Source: a bacterium (GTDB lineage: Bacteria > Orphanbacterota > Orphanbacteria > Orphanbacterales > Orphanbacteraceae). Taken from it: a stretch of DNA of 64,000 nt. The DNA is taken from the NCBI GenBank assembly GCA_025782575.1, contig JALGYY010000043.1, forward strand, positions 73,501 through 137,500, read 5' to 3'. Of the stretch, positions 24,510-37,014 are shown one piece after another (within the stretch, counting starts at the first letter, position 1; each line of letters starts with the position of its first letter). The notes beneath the pieces are model-generated. The model did not search any database, had not been told where the DNA came from, and saw nothing but the letters and a program-made list of their open reading frames with translations. The position numbers were made by a program, and so were the translations under genes.

Positions 24510-25774
24510 TTCGAGACTTCCGGTCGTCCTTTCCACTCTCCCTCATCATCAAAGTGATCAGTGAACATCCGGATCGCCCGGAATGCGCCGTATCTCTGTA
24601 ACGCGTGATACGTCCCCTGCCATGACGTCGGCTGTCTGGGATAGCCTCGTTCGAGAAGGGATTGAAACGCAGCGGCATTGTCGCGCTCGACCGGAAGACG
24701 GGGACGCCAGCCCGATCCGATGATCCGCACGTTTCTTTCCGACACACGATAGAGATCGCTGATCGTGCGAAACTGCCTGATCTTCTCCACTGTATTCCGG
24801 GTGAAGAGAAGCCCGGTGTTGAACACGATGGAAGAGACGATGAATTGCTCGTCGAGCGAGAGCGCAGCGAGGTCGTAACTTCTCCAGTCCGTCTCCTCCC
24901 GCCCCTCTTCACGGGCAAGCTTCCGCCAGGCGATCTCCTTCTCGAAGAGATACATGATCGCATTCGCAACGATCGACTCTCGATAACCGACCGTTCTGGT
25001 GATCCCCACATGGACATCACCCGTTTCCCCCTCGCCGATCTTCTGATCGGTATCGGTCAGTTCCGTACCGAACTCCTGGTCCAGTCTGGCGGCCAGGTCG
25101 GGATAGAGGGTAAGAGCGAGGCCGATATTATCGCAGCCATGATGATAGAAGAGGTCAATCCGCCCCGGCCGCTCCGGCTCCAGAAAGTGCTGCCAGTCGA
25201 GTAGAAGGCGCGCTCCCCCCTCGGCTAGATACGTGATATGAACTTCAAGATCGGTAAGTCTTACCGGCCGTTCCCGCGCTGCCTGATACTCATTGATCCG
25301 ACCGACGACTTCGTGAGTAAGCTGGAGAAGAACGGTCTCCCGGAGTCCGGTATCCCACTTCTCGTCGAAGTAGCCGAAGTACCGCTTCGGGAAAACGCCT
25401 GAACCGAGATAGGACTCCAGCTTGAAGAGTTCATAGCCGAAAACCGTTCTCCGGATCTCCGTGGCGTCGAGAGGGAACGGCGCCCCCCCTTCCCCGGCGA
25501 GGGCGATCTTGTCATCGAGATTGTTACAGACCTGGGAGAGCAGAAGCTTCGCGGCATCATCGATTCGAGCAGCTCCGACGAGCGGTGCCAATCGGCGGGC
25601 GGCCGCGTCCATGTCCCGGGCGATTTCCTTCGAGAGGTCGCTTGCCTCGCTCCTGTCGCTTATGAAGTAGGCGATCCTCTCTTCGAGCTGCCGGTCGGGA
25701 AGCTCGCCCCATGCGACGCCGGCAGTGACCAATACGGTAAAATGGAATAGTGCGATAAGTAGATGCCGGTTCAC
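24506..25774 (-). CDS. secreted protein of unknown family
   Basis: 422 aa with a signal peptide (about 1-23, LLIALFHFTVLVTAGVAWG). The mature part is largely helical and rich in charged residues, with no motif I can name; LFYHHGCDNIGLALTLYP and ALQRYGAFRAIRMFTDHF are its most distinctive stretches. The GTG start overlaps the rpe stop (GTGA), so it is the last gene of the tgt-yajC-fmt-rsmB-PASTA-rpe operon. The LysM protein convergent with it is also secreted; a shared envelope role is only a guess. Confidence 0.8.
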   Translation of the reverse strand: MNRHLLIALFHFTVLVTAGVAWGELPDRQLEERIAYFISDRSEASDLSKEIARDMDAAARRLAPLVGAARIDDAAKLLLSQVCNNLDDKIALAGEGGAPFPLDATEIRRTVFGYELFKLESYLGSGVFPKRYFGYFDEKWDTGLRETVLLQLTHEVVGRINEYQAARERPVRLTDLEVHITYLAEGGARLLLDWQHFLEPERPGRIDLFYHHGCDNIGLALTLYPDLAARLDQEFGTELTDTDQKIGEGETGDVHVGITRTVGYRESIVANAIMYLFEKEIAWRKLAREEGREETDWRSYDLAALSLDEQFIVSSIVFNTGLLFTRNTVEKIRQFRTISDLYRVSERNVRIIGSGWRPRLPVERDNAAAFQSLLERGYPRQPTSWQGTYHALQRYGAFRAIRMFTDHFDDEGEWKGRPEVSN

Positions 25775-26454
25775 GATTGCGAGGCGACCGCCCGATCCAG
25801 CAAAGCGCGAATGGCGGTCGGGCGATCGTCTTGGTCAAAGACCGCGGAGCCGGCAACCAGGAGCTCCGCGCCCGCATCCACTACCCGGCCGGCAGTCTCC
25901 ATCCCGATTCCGCCGTCGACTTCGATCACGAAGTCGTGGCCTTCCCGCTCCCGAATCAGCTCAGCCTGCTCGATCTTGGGAATGACCTCAGCCCGAAAAG
26001 ACTGCCCGCCGAACCCAGGGCTTACAGTCATCAAAAGCATGAGGTGAATGTCAGAAAAGTATGGAATTGCGTCTGATAGCGGTGTTTCTGGATTGATTGC
26101 GAGCCCGGCGAGCGCGCCGGAATCCCGAATGGCTTTCAAGGTTTCCGCCACATCATCGCACGCCTCGGTATGAATCGTAATCCAATCGGCTCCCGCTTTT
26201 CGAAACGGGGGGATCAGGTAGGCCGGTTCGTTCACCATCAGGTGGACGTCCAGGGTCTTCTCGCTCAGCTTGTCGATCGCTTTTACCAGCAAGGGTCCGA
26301 ATGTCAGGTTCGGTACGAACTGCCCGTCCATGACATCGAGATGAAGAATGTCGATCCCTCCCTCTTCGACGCTCCGCAGTTCAGGCTCGAGCCGGGAGAA
26401 GTCGGCAGCGAGAACGGAGGGAAGGATCTGAATACCGTATCGGGAACTTCTCAT
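25771..26454 (-). CDS. rpe: ribulose-phosphate 3-epimerase
   Basis: 227 aa TIM barrel interconverting ribulose-5-phosphate and xylulose-5-phosphate in the pentose phosphate pathway. Signatures: LPSVLAADFSRLE, ILHLDVMDGQFVPNLTFGP, DVHLMVNEP, TVSPGFGGQSF and IEVDGGIG, supplying the metal and catalytic Asp residues. Overlaps the PASTA gene upstream and the unknown secreted gene downstream by four bases each. Confidence 0.97.
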   Translation of the reverse strand: MRSSRYGIQILPSVLAADFSRLEPELRSVEEGGIDILHLDVMDGQFVPNLTFGPLLVKAIDKLSEKTLDVHLMVNEPAYLIPPFRKAGADWITIHTEACDDVAETLKAIRDSGALAGLAINPETPLSDAIPYFSDIHLMLLMTVSPGFGGQSFRAEVIPKIEQAELIREREGHDFVIEVDGGIGMETAGRVVDAGAELLVAGSAVFDQDDRPTAIRALLDRAVASQS

Positions 26455-27185
26455 GGACTGGAGACCTCCACTTCCACGCTTGTTCGGGCATCGACGCGCG
26501 CGCCCGGCGGAGGAGACTGGCGGATTACCGATCCGGCGGAGCTTCCCTCGGATTGCGTGTAGGTGACACGGGCGAGGCCGAGCCCGAACAGATTCAGATG
26601 TCGCCTGACCTCCGACTCCCGTTTCCCCTGCAGATCAGGCATCAGATAGGCCGGCTCGGCAGGCCCGAGACTGACAAGAAGTTGAACCGGTTCTCCGACA
26701 ATGAGCGGAGTTCCCGCTGTCGGCCATGTGGCGATCACGATGTCCTGCCCGACCTGGTCATGGGGCACCCGGATGATCGAGTCGGCTCGGAGTCCTGCCC
26801 GGGAAAGAGCAATGCGCGCCTGGCGAACTCGCATCGCCGAAACTTCCGGTACCGAGAGTGACTCAGGCCCCTTCGAAACCGTGATCTGAATCGTGCGGCC
26901 CCGTTTCACTTTATCCCCGGCGGCCGGCCTCTGCACCAGCACCGTACCGGAATCGGTTTCAGCGTCGAAGATCGCGTTGTCCACTGCAAGATAGAGCCCG
27001 CGATCGCCGAGAATGACATCCGCTTCCCCTTCGGGAAGGCCGACCACTTCCGGAACATGGGTCTCATCCCCCTGGCCGACGACCGCTTTCATGACCGTAT
27101 CGAACAGGAAGAGACCACCCACAAAGGAGATCAGACCCACGACGGCGATCTTCACGAATCCGCCGGCAAATCGCTTGATATTCAA
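26451..27185 (-). CDS. membrane-anchored PASTA-domain protein
   Basis: 244 aa. A short cytoplasmic N-terminus and one membrane segment (about 11-33) are followed by three PASTA modules (about 45-105, 110-175, 178-244), each with the pattern PEVVGLPEGEADVIL / G-x-V-x-x-QxPAAGxxV. PASTA modules bind muropeptide or beta-lactam-like ligands and usually sit on PknB-type kinases or PBPs; here no kinase or transpeptidase is attached. It overlaps rsmB and rpe by four bases each. The rsmB-PASTA-rpe order recurs in several bacteria, where the kinase PrkC is often nearby (family knowledge). Confidence 0.9.
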   Translation of the reverse strand: MNIKRFAGGFVKIAVVGLISFVGGLFLFDTVMKAVVGQGDETHVPEVVGLPEGEADVILGDRGLYLAVDNAIFDAETDSGTVLVQRPAAGDKVKRGRTIQITVSKGPESLSVPEVSAMRVRQARIALSRAGLRADSIIRVPHDQVGQDIVIATWPTAGTPLIVGEPVQLLVSLGPAEPAYLMPDLQGKRESEVRRHLNLFGLGLARVTYTQSEGSSAGSVIRQSPPPGARVDARTSVEVEVSSP

Positions 27186-28522
27186 ATATCTCTCCTCCGG
27201 AGACGGGCCGCGAAAGTGCCGTCACACCCATGGTCCTCAGGTGTGAGGTGGAGCGTCCCGTCCTCAGCGATCGATCCGCGTGGATAAGAACCGGCCGGCC
27301 GCTCGACCTGGAACCGCCCGTCCGATTCGAGAAACCGGGCAAGGGCGCCCTCGTTCTCTTCCGGCTCGGTCGTACAGGTACTATAGAGAAGCACACCACC
27401 CGGCTCAACACGATCCGCCGCAGCCGAAAGAAGTTCCACTGAAAGATCGCCCAGCCGTTGAATATCGTCCTCTTCCACCCTCCAGCGCAGGTCGGCGTGA
27501 CGGGCCATCGTACCGAGGCCGGAACAGGGAGCGTCGAGGAGCACCAGGTCGAATCGCCCCGTGAACGGAACAGCCCGCCCGTCGGCGGCGATCATATCGA
27601 CCCAGTCGAGTCCGAGACGGTCCCGATTCTCCCGGAACCGTTTGAGTCGGCGGGGGGATCTGTCACAGGCGATGAACCGCCCCGCCCGGCCGATCAACGA
27701 AGCGATCGCGAGCCCCTTCCCACCGGGAGCGGCGCAGATGTCGATCGCACTGCTCCCCGGGGCGACCGGCTCCGCAAGGGAAACCGCGAGCGAGGCGCCT
27801 TCATCCTGCACGATCATCAATCCCTCGACAAATGGCTCGATCGTCAGCGGTGAGGGTGCGCCCTCGATTCGAAGGGTATGCCGATCGATAGCCGATCGAG
27901 CTATCTTGTTATTTTTCAATGCGATTCTATCGATCACCTCATCTATTTTATCCAGATCGAGCAGGCGGAGAGAAAGAGGAGAAGGCCGATTGGCAGCCTC
28001 GAGCCGAGACCTGGTTCGCTCCACACCAAGCCGCCGGATCCACCTGGAAACAAGCCATTCGGGGAACGATTCGCTGATGGCGAGATGCCGAACCGGATCG
28101 TCCTCAATCGAGGGAATCCCCTCGGGAACACCCTCTCGAAGGACCCGTCTCAGGATCGCATTCACAAGCCGGGACGCCGGGTCCCCCCCGATCGCCCGGG
28201 CGAGACGTACGGTCTCATTCACCGAAGCATGAGAAGGGATGCTGGAGAGATGGAGGATCTGAAAGAGACCGATTCGGAGGATGTTTCTGATCCGTGGATC
28301 GAGATCGCCAGGGCCTCCCCGTTTCAGCAAACGCCCCAGTATCCAATCGAGATGGCCCCGGCTTTTGAGAGTCCCCCTCACGATCCGGCGAGCGAGGCGA
28401 AGCTCCCGGTCGTCCTCGCCGGTGCGGCGATCGGACTCGGCAAGCGCTTCGCCGAGAAACTTACCTTCTTCGATCTTCTGTAGAGCCGCGAGCGCGGCAC
28501 CGCGGGCCAGGGATCGAGCCAT
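27182..28522 (-). CDS. rsmB: 16S rRNA (cytosine(967)-C5)-methyltransferase
   Basis: 446 aa. N-terminal NusB-like RNA-binding domain (about 1-140) and C-terminal Rossmann methyltransferase: motif I region AIDICAAPGGKGLAIA, motif IV DAPCSGLGTMA, motif VI LLYSTCTTEPEENE with the catalytic Cys. Methylates C967 in 30S subunits. One base after fmt. Confidence 0.96.
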   Translation of the reverse strand: MARSLARGAALAALQKIEEGKFLGEALAESDRRTGEDDRELRLARRIVRGTLKSRGHLDWILGRLLKRGGPGDLDPRIRNILRIGLFQILHLSSIPSHASVNETVRLARAIGGDPASRLVNAILRRVLREGVPEGIPSIEDDPVRHLAISESFPEWLVSRWIRRLGVERTRSRLEAANRPSPLSLRLLDLDKIDEVIDRIALKNNKIARSAIDRHTLRIEGAPSPLTIEPFVEGLMIVQDEGASLAVSLAEPVAPGSSAIDICAAPGGKGLAIASLIGRAGRFIACDRSPRRLKRFRENRDRLGLDWVDMIAADGRAVPFTGRFDLVLLDAPCSGLGTMARHADLRWRVEEDDIQRLGDLSVELLSAAADRVEPGGVLLYSTCTTEPEENEGALARFLESDGRFQVERPAGSYPRGSIAEDGTLHLTPEDHGCDGTFAARLRRRDI

Positions 28523-28523
28523 G

Positions 28524-29459
28524 TCAGGCCTTGTCCGCGAGCAGCCGGCCTACGGGGAACGGTGTTCCGGCGAGGAGCGCGCCCGCCTCCATGCGCCTCT
28601 TTCCGGGAAGCTGAATCTCCTCCAGCCGGACCGCGCCATTGCCGGCCGCGATCAGAAGCCCCGATCTTGCATCGGCCGCCAGAATCTTCCCCGCTTCCCC
28701 TTTGTCGGGAAGAGCCGATGCCCGGAAGATCCGAAGATCCCCCCGATAGGATTCGGTCCACGCCACCGGCCGGGGATTCATGGCGCGCACCCGTCGGACA
28801 ATGGCATCGGCGTCATCATGCCAATCGATGTGGCCGTCTTCACGTGTGAGCATCGGTGCGTGGGTAGCCCGGGAGTGGTCCTGTCCTTCCCGCGGGCAGT
28901 TCCCTCTCTCCATTCTGTCCAGTGTTTCGATCAGAAGTTCCGCTCCCGTCTGTGCGAGACGATCGGCCAACTCCCCTGCGGTCTCCTGCCGATCGATCGG
29001 TGTCTCCATCCTGAGGAGCATGTCACCCGTATCGACTCCTTCGTCAATCAACATCGTCGTGATTCCGGTCATCTCGTCGCCGGCCAGAATCGACGCTTCG
29101 ATCGGACTCGGACCACGATGCCTCGGGAGAAGAGAAGCGTGAACATTGACACAGCCCAATCGGGGAATCTGCAGAAACCAGGGACGGAGGATCTTTCCGT
29201 ACGCAATCACGACAACAATGTCAACGCCGGACGACCGGAGCGTCGCTTCGAAATTCTTCCGAAGGAGCTTCTCCGGCTGAAAAACGGGGAGTCCGGCTTC
29301 GAGACCGCTCTTTTTTGCAGGCGGTGGCTGAAGAGATCGCCCCCGCCCCTTCGGCCTGTCGGGCATGGTGAGAACGCCCGTGACCTGATGATCCGATCGA
29401 AGAAGCGCCTCGAGAGTAGGCACGCCAAAACGAGGAGTTCCGGCGAAAAGTACCCTCAC
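28524..29459 (-). CDS. fmt: methionyl-tRNA formyltransferase
   Basis: 311 aa. Formylates initiator Met-tRNA. Signatures: VLFAGTPRFGVPTLEALL at the N-terminus, VVVIAYGKIL, NVHASLLPRHRGPSPIE with catalytic His, and TTMLIDEGVDTGDML, then an OB-fold C-terminus. Between yajC and rsmB. Confidence 0.97.
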   Translation of the reverse strand: MRVLFAGTPRFGVPTLEALLRSDHQVTGVLTMPDRPKGRGRSLQPPPAKKSGLEAGLPVFQPEKLLRKNFEATLRSSGVDIVVVIAYGKILRPWFLQIPRLGCVNVHASLLPRHRGPSPIEASILAGDEMTGITTMLIDEGVDTGDMLLRMETPIDRQETAGELADRLAQTGAELLIETLDRMERGNCPREGQDHSRATHAPMLTREDGHIDWHDDADAIVRRVRAMNPRPVAWTESYRGDLRIFRASALPDKGEAGKILAADARSGLLIAAGNGAVRLEEIQLPGKRRMEAGALLAGTPFPVGRLLADKA

Positions 29460-29779
29460 TCTCCCTCCTTGAGGACGGTGTCGACGGCGCCCCGCAAAAT
29501 CTCGATCTTCACGTTCTCCGCTATCCGGATGACGATGACCTTTTCCTTCACGCCGACCACCGAACCGAGAAGCCCGCCGCGCGTAACGATCCGGTCACCT
29601 TTTTTGACGGCACCCAGTAGTTTTTCGCGGGCTTTCTGCTTCTTCATCTGCGGGCCGAGATAGATGAACCACCAGACTCCCAGCAGCATGACAAATAGCA
29701 GCATCATGCTGCTGCCGCCGCCACCCCCCCCCTCTCCACCACCCGACGCCCCGATTCCGATCAAATGTATGAGATCCAT
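29456..29779 (-). CDS. yajC: preprotein translocase subunit YajC
   Basis: 107 aa. A Gly-rich N-terminus, a single membrane helix (MMLLFVMLLGVWWFIYLGP) and the family block KGDRIVTRGGLLGSVVGV. Accessory subunit of SecDF in the inner membrane. Follows tgt as in many genomes (94-base gap); secD/secF are not in the window. Confidence 0.93.
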   Translation of the reverse strand: MDLIHLIGIGASGGGEGGGGGGSSMMLLFVMLLGVWWFIYLGPQMKKQKAREKLLGAVKKGDRIVTRGGLLGSVVGVKEKVIVIRIAENVKIEILRGAVDTVLKEGE

Positions 29780-29873
29780 TTCGCCTCCCGATTAGCTGAC
29801 TCTGATGCGAACGATTCCGTCCCTGGAGAGGTATTGTCGCCCATTGCCGGCGCGGGGGCAAGTACGACCCCGG

Positions 29874-32922
<3,049 letters not shown>

Positions 32923-33062
32923 AAAACGACCTCCGTTCAGGCATAATCGTTCATTCATCGAGAAATCCGGACCAGGGAGACGGTCAGATACATTGGGAGA
33001 ACGACCCTATAATGGTAGAGGAAGAGCGGAGTGATCGTCAAGTGGAGTTTGGGCAGATCGGC

Positions 33063-34097
33063 TCAGAGGATGAGCATGGCGTCGCCATAGCTGTAGAACC
33101 GGTAATCCCGATCGATAGCGTAACGGTAAGCCTTCTGCATGAGATCTGTTCCCGCCATCCCGCAGACGAGGACAAATAACGATGATCCTGGAAGATGGAA
33201 GTTCGTCAGCATACCGTCCACCAGGCGGGGAGAGTAAGGGGGATAGATATAGCAGTCAGTGAATCCCCTGCCGGGAGAGACGACGCCTTCCGAGCCGACG
33301 CCCCCTTCGAGAGTCCGAACGGTAGTCGTCCCTACAGCGATCAGCCGCCCGGCACGAGACTTCACTCCGGCGATTGACGTGGCCGCCGGCACGCTGATCT
33401 CGTACGCCTCCGGTTCGATCTCATGATCCTCGATGGAATCGACCCGGATGGGGCGGAACGTGCCCGGCCCGACGTGCAATGTGATCGAAGCGATCTCGAT
33501 TCCCTTCGCCTGGAGTTGATCGAGAAGATCGTCGGTGAAATGGAGACCGGCAGTCGGAGCGGCGACCGATCCGTCCGGCGAGGCGTACACGGTCTGATAG
33601 CGTCTTCGATCCTCCTCGTCCGGTTCCCGCTTGATATAGGGCGGGAGAGGAATGCGGCCGTTTGCATGGAGTGTGTCGAGAACTCCGGTCCCTTCGGGGA
33701 ACCGGATGACCCACTCTCCTTCCCCTCCCCGTTTGACAGCGACTCCATCGAGATTAATCTCCGGAAAAGTGATCGCCCCCCCCTGCCTCACTTTCTTGGA
33801 TGGACGAATGAGAACGACCCAGTCGCTGCCGGCCGCGCTCACAGGTCGGATAAACAGAGCCTCTCCAAGCGCCCCGGACGGAAACTGAGTGGCTGTCCGC
33901 GCGGGGAAAACGCGTGAATTGTTTCGAACGAGGAGGTCTTTCGGATCGAGGTAATCGACCAGGGTTCGGATCGATGTATCGCTAAGGCCGCCGCTCGCCC
34001 GATCGACCACCAGCAGGCGAGCGTCTTCGCGCCGGAGAGATGGCCGCTGCGCGATTAACCGGGGGGGAAGTTCGAACCGGAAATCGGAAAGATTCAC
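33063..34097 (-). CDS. queA: S-adenosylmethionine:tRNA ribosyltransferase-isomerase
   Basis: 344 aa. Transfers the ribosyl of SAM to preQ1-tRNA to form epoxyqueuosine. Signatures: FELPPRLIAQRP, RNNSRVFPAR, SVAAPTAGLHF, TLHVGPGTFRP, DGMLTNFHLPGSSL. Five bases after ruvB. Confidence 0.97.
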   Translation of the reverse strand: MNLSDFRFELPPRLIAQRPSLRREDARLLVVDRASGGLSDTSIRTLVDYLDPKDLLVRNNSRVFPARTATQFPSGALGEALFIRPVSAAGSDWVVLIRPSKKVRQGGAITFPEINLDGVAVKRGGEGEWVIRFPEGTGVLDTLHANGRIPLPPYIKREPDEEDRRRYQTVYASPDGSVAAPTAGLHFTDDLLDQLQAKGIEIASITLHVGPGTFRPIRVDSIEDHEIEPEAYEISVPAATSIAGVKSRAGRLIAVGTTTVRTLEGGVGSEGVVSPGRGFTDCYIYPPYSPRLVDGMLTNFHLPGSSLFVLVCGMAGTDLMQKAYRYAIDRDYRFYSYGDAMLIL

Positions 34098-34102
34098 CGG
34101 TG

Positions 34103-35152
34103 TCAGACGAGCCGCGGAGGTTCGGCCCCGCCCCTATCACGGGGTGCGACGCCAAGATGTCTGTATGCTTCAAGCGTAGCCATTCGGCCTTTCGGCGTTC
34201 GCTGCAACAGGCCTTCACGAAGGAGAAACGGCTCGTGCACTTCCTCGATCGTATCTCGCTCTTCTCCGACCGAAGCGGCCAGAGTGCCGAGCCCCACCGG
34301 ACCGCCGTCAAAGCGCCGGACGATCGCTTCGATGATCCTGAGATCCATTCCATCGAGACCTCGATCATCCACATCCAATCGAATGAGAGAGTCCCTGGCA
34401 AGCTCGCCGTCTATCTTCCCCGCGCCCTCAACCTCGGCGAAATCGCGGATCCGGCGCAAGAGCCGATTCGCGACACGGGGAGTTCCACGGGAACGCCGCG
34501 CAATCTCGGAAGCGCCTTCATCGTCGACCTCGACCCCCAGTATGCGGGCCGACCGGAGCACGATCTCATGAAGGTCCTTTCTATCGTAGTAATCGATGTG
34601 ACATTCAACGCCGAACCGACTTCGAAGGGGACGAGTCAAAAGGCCGGTTCGTGTGGTAGCGCCCACGAGCGTGAAGGGGCGAAGGTTCAGTTTGACTGAG
34701 CGGGCATTCGGTCCCTTGTCGATCATGATGTCCAGCTCGAAGTCTTCCATCGCCGGATAAAGATATTCTTCTATAACCCGGCTCAGCCGGTGAATCTCGT
34801 CGATAAAGAGAATCGCGTGCTCGGGGAGGCTCGTAACGAGCCCCGCCAGCTCGGCGGGACGATCGAGGACCGGGCCCGAAGTGCTCCGAAGATCGGTTCC
34901 CAGTTCACACGAAAGAATGCGGGCCAGCGTGGTTTTTCCGAGCCCCGGCGGGCCGGAGAGCAGAACATGATCGAGAGCCTCCCCCCGCTTCTTCGCCGCC
35001 TCTATGAACACGCGTAGATTGGCTTTTACCTTTTCCTGGCCGACGAACTCATCGAGGCTCCCCGGGCGCAGCGACTCCTCGTAGCTTTCTTCGCCGGCGA
35101 GCGAATCACCCGCAACGAGTTCCCGGCCACCCTCGATTCCCGAATCAGACAC
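34103..35152 (-). CDS. ruvB: Holliday junction branch-migration ATPase RuvB
   Basis: 349 aa AAA+ motor. [16 protein letters not shown], Walker [10 protein letters not shown], Walker [10 protein letters not shown], sensor [18 protein letters not shown] and a winged-helix C-terminus. Overlaps ruvA by eight bases; works with ruvA and ruvC directly upstream. Confidence 0.98.
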   Translation of the reverse strand: MSDSGIEGGRELVAGDSLAGEESYEESLRPGSLDEFVGQEKVKANLRVFIEAAKKRGEALDHVLLSGPPGLGKTTLARILSCELGTDLRSTSGPVLDRPAELAGLVTSLPEHAILFIDEIHRLSRVIEEYLYPAMEDFELDIMIDKGPNARSVKLNLRPFTLVGATTRTGLLTRPLRSRFGVECHIDYYDRKDLHEIVLRSARILGVEVDDEGASEIARRSRGTPRVANRLLRRIRDFAEVEGAGKIDGELARDSLIRLDVDDRGLDGMDLRIIEAIVRRFDGGPVGLGTLAASVGEERDTIEEVHEPFLLREGLLQRTPKGRMATLEAYRHLGVAPRDRGGAEPPRLV

Positions 35153-35732
35153 CGCTCAGCGCCTCCCTCACGAGATCCTCCACCGAGATTCCCTTCCCAC
35201 CCCGTTTTTCGATTACTTTGTCCACTGCCCGGCCCGCCTGGTCCGTCTTGACACCGAGCGACTGCAGAGCGAGCATGGCTTGCTCGATCAGCTCCACCTG
35301 GCCGGCCTGACCCGTTGTTTCAGTCGTCTCGTCTCCGAACCTTCCCTGGAGCTCGACAATCATTCGCTGGGCGCTTTTTTTGCCGATCCCCGGAGTCCGG
35401 GCGAGGCGCGCGGCATCGCCGGAGCGGACCGCCCGCCGAAACTCGGAGGGCCGCATGGATGACAGGACCGCCATGGCCAGCTTCGGGCCGATTCCAGGCA
35501 CCACGAGAAGATGGCGAAACAGCTCCAGTTCCTCACGCCGGGCGAATCCGAAAAGCTGAATCGTATCGTCCCGTATATATGTGATCGTCGTCAGCCGGGC
35601 CGGGTCGCCGATCGGGGGTAGCTGTTCATAGGTGTTCAGCGAAATCGCGAGCTCATAGCCGACTCCGTTCACATCGAGAACAGCGCGGGCGGGCGATTTC
35701 TCCGCCACTATTCCATCAAGGAAAGCGATCAT
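35145..35732 (-). CDS. ruvA: Holliday junction-binding protein RuvA
   Basis: 195 aa. OB-fold N-terminus ([14 protein letters not shown]), tandem HhH ([30 protein letters not shown]) and the C-terminal domain III that contacts RuvB. Start at 35732, overlapping the ruvC stop (ATGA); the ten extra upstream residues of the longest frame do not match the family. Confidence 0.97.
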   Translation of the reverse strand: MIAFLDGIVAEKSPARAVLDVNGVGYELAISLNTYEQLPPIGDPARLTTITYIRDDTIQLFGFARREELELFRHLLVVPGIGPKLAMAVLSSMRPSEFRRAVRSGDAARLARTPGIGKKSAQRMIVELQGRFGDETTETTGQAGQVELIEQAMLALQSLGVKTDQAGRAVDKVIEKRGGKGISVEDLVREALSGV

Positions 35733-36214
35733 CTTAGAGCCTGCTCCTGATGCCGATGACACCAGCAGATCGCCGCCGCCACCCCATCCGCTTCGTCATA
35801 CGACTCAAACTGCCTGTCCGGCCTCAGTATCTGTTCGGTCATGAACTTGACCTGCTCTTTCGAAGCGTGACCGTTTCCGACGACAGCCGACTTGATCTCA
35901 TTCGGTGGATATTCCGAAACCGGGATGTCCCGTTCGGCAGCAGCCAGGAGAACAATGCCCCTGACGTGGCCGATACGAGCGGCCGTGCGGGCATTGATAC
36001 CCTGGTAGACATCCTCGATCGCCAGTGCATCAAACTCTCGGGAATCCAGTAGATCACTGACACCCCGGTAGATCACCAGCAACTTCTCTGCGAATGCGAG
36101 TTTGCGTGATGGCCGGATACAGCCCGAATCGATATGGCGGAGGCGGCCATCTTTCGACTCGATGACTCCGTAGCCGGTGTTCGCGCCTCCGGGATCGATA
36201 CCGAGAACCACCAT
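35729..36214 (-). CDS. ruvC: crossover junction endodeoxyribonuclease RuvC
   Basis: 161 aa. Cleaves Holliday junctions. RNase H-like acidic residues are in GIDPGGANTGYGV, LAIEDVYQGIN and SYDEADGVAAAICW. First of ruvC-ruvA-ruvB-queA. Confidence 0.97.
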   Translation of the reverse strand: MVVLGIDPGGANTGYGVIESKDGRLRHIDSGCIRPSRKLAFAEKLLVIYRGVSDLLDSREFDALAIEDVYQGINARTAARIGHVRGIVLLAAAERDIPVSEYPPNEIKSAVVGNGHASKEQVKFMTEQILRPDRQFESYDEADGVAAAICWCHRHQEQALR

Positions 36215-36224
36215 CGGCCGCTCC

Positions 36225-36980
36225 TTATTCAGTGGAGCTCAGTTCATGCAGAATGTCTTCCGGAATTTCGAAGTTGGCGGATACCCGCTGCACGTCGTCA
36301 AGATCCTCGAGGTTTTCCGCAAGGCGAATCACCTTACCGGCCACATCCCGTCCCACTTCCACCGTCGTCTTGGCCACACGGATGAACTCCACACGGCCGG
36401 GTGTGATTCCCCCCTCCCTGAGAGCGTCCGCCACCTGTGCCAGGTCGGTCGGAAGAGTATTGATCTCCCAGACATCCCCTTCGTCGGAAATATCCTCCGC
36501 CCCGGCATCGAGGGCGACCATCATGATTTCGTCTTCGTCCTGATCCCCCTTCTCGACAGCAATCAGCCCCCTGAGCTCGAAGAGCCATGCCACCGAGCCG
36601 GGATCTCCCATACTTCCTCCCGCCTTCGTCAGAAGATGGCGGACTTCAGATGTCGTTCGATTCCGGTTGTCTGTCAATGTATCGATGAGAAAGGCGACGC
36701 CTCCCGGTCCGTATCCTTCATAAGCAATCTCGTCATAGGTAACTCCGGCCTCATCGCCCATCCCCTTCCGGATGGCCCGATCTATAGTCGCTGTCGGCAT
36801 GTTATTGGAGCGAGCTGTCTGTAGGGCGGAACGAAGGCGGGGGTTGGAATCAGGATCTTCCCCCCCGGTACGGGCCGCGACGGTGATTTCCCTAATCAGC
36901 TTGGTGAAAATCTTGCCTCGCTTGGCATCAATCGCACCTTTTCGCCTCTTGATCGTAGACCACTTGGAGTGACCGGACAT
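36225..36980 (-). CDS. yebC: YebC/PmpR family protein
   Basis: 251 aa. MSGHSKWSTIKRRKGA at the start, NNMPTATIDRAIRKG and ITDNRNRTTSEVRH-like blocks identify the family, described as a transcriptional regulator and more recently as a translation factor for proline stretches. Start at 36980 with GAGGGG upstream. Directly upstream of ruvC, the common order. Confidence 0.96.
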   Translation of the reverse strand: MSGHSKWSTIKRRKGAIDAKRGKIFTKLIREITVAARTGGEDPDSNPRLRSALQTARSNNMPTATIDRAIRKGMGDEAGVTYDEIAYEGYGPGGVAFLIDTLTDNRNRTTSEVRHLLTKAGGSMGDPGSVAWLFELRGLIAVEKGDQDEDEIMMVALDAGAEDISDEGDVWEINTLPTDLAQVADALREGGITPGRVEFIRVAKTTVEVGRDVAGKVIRLAENLEDLDDVQRVSANFEIPEDILHELSSTE

Positions 36981-37014
36981 TGTTCCCCTCAAATGGCTCG
37001 CATCGCATTCTATG

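Noticed and set aside
28281-29663. 460-codon plus-strand frame over rsmB-fmt-yajC
   Set aside because: Antisense to three clear genes; composition is a mirror of theirs.
33010-33020. TATAAT on the plus strand after queA
   Set aside because: It would transcribe antisense into queA and has no matching -35.
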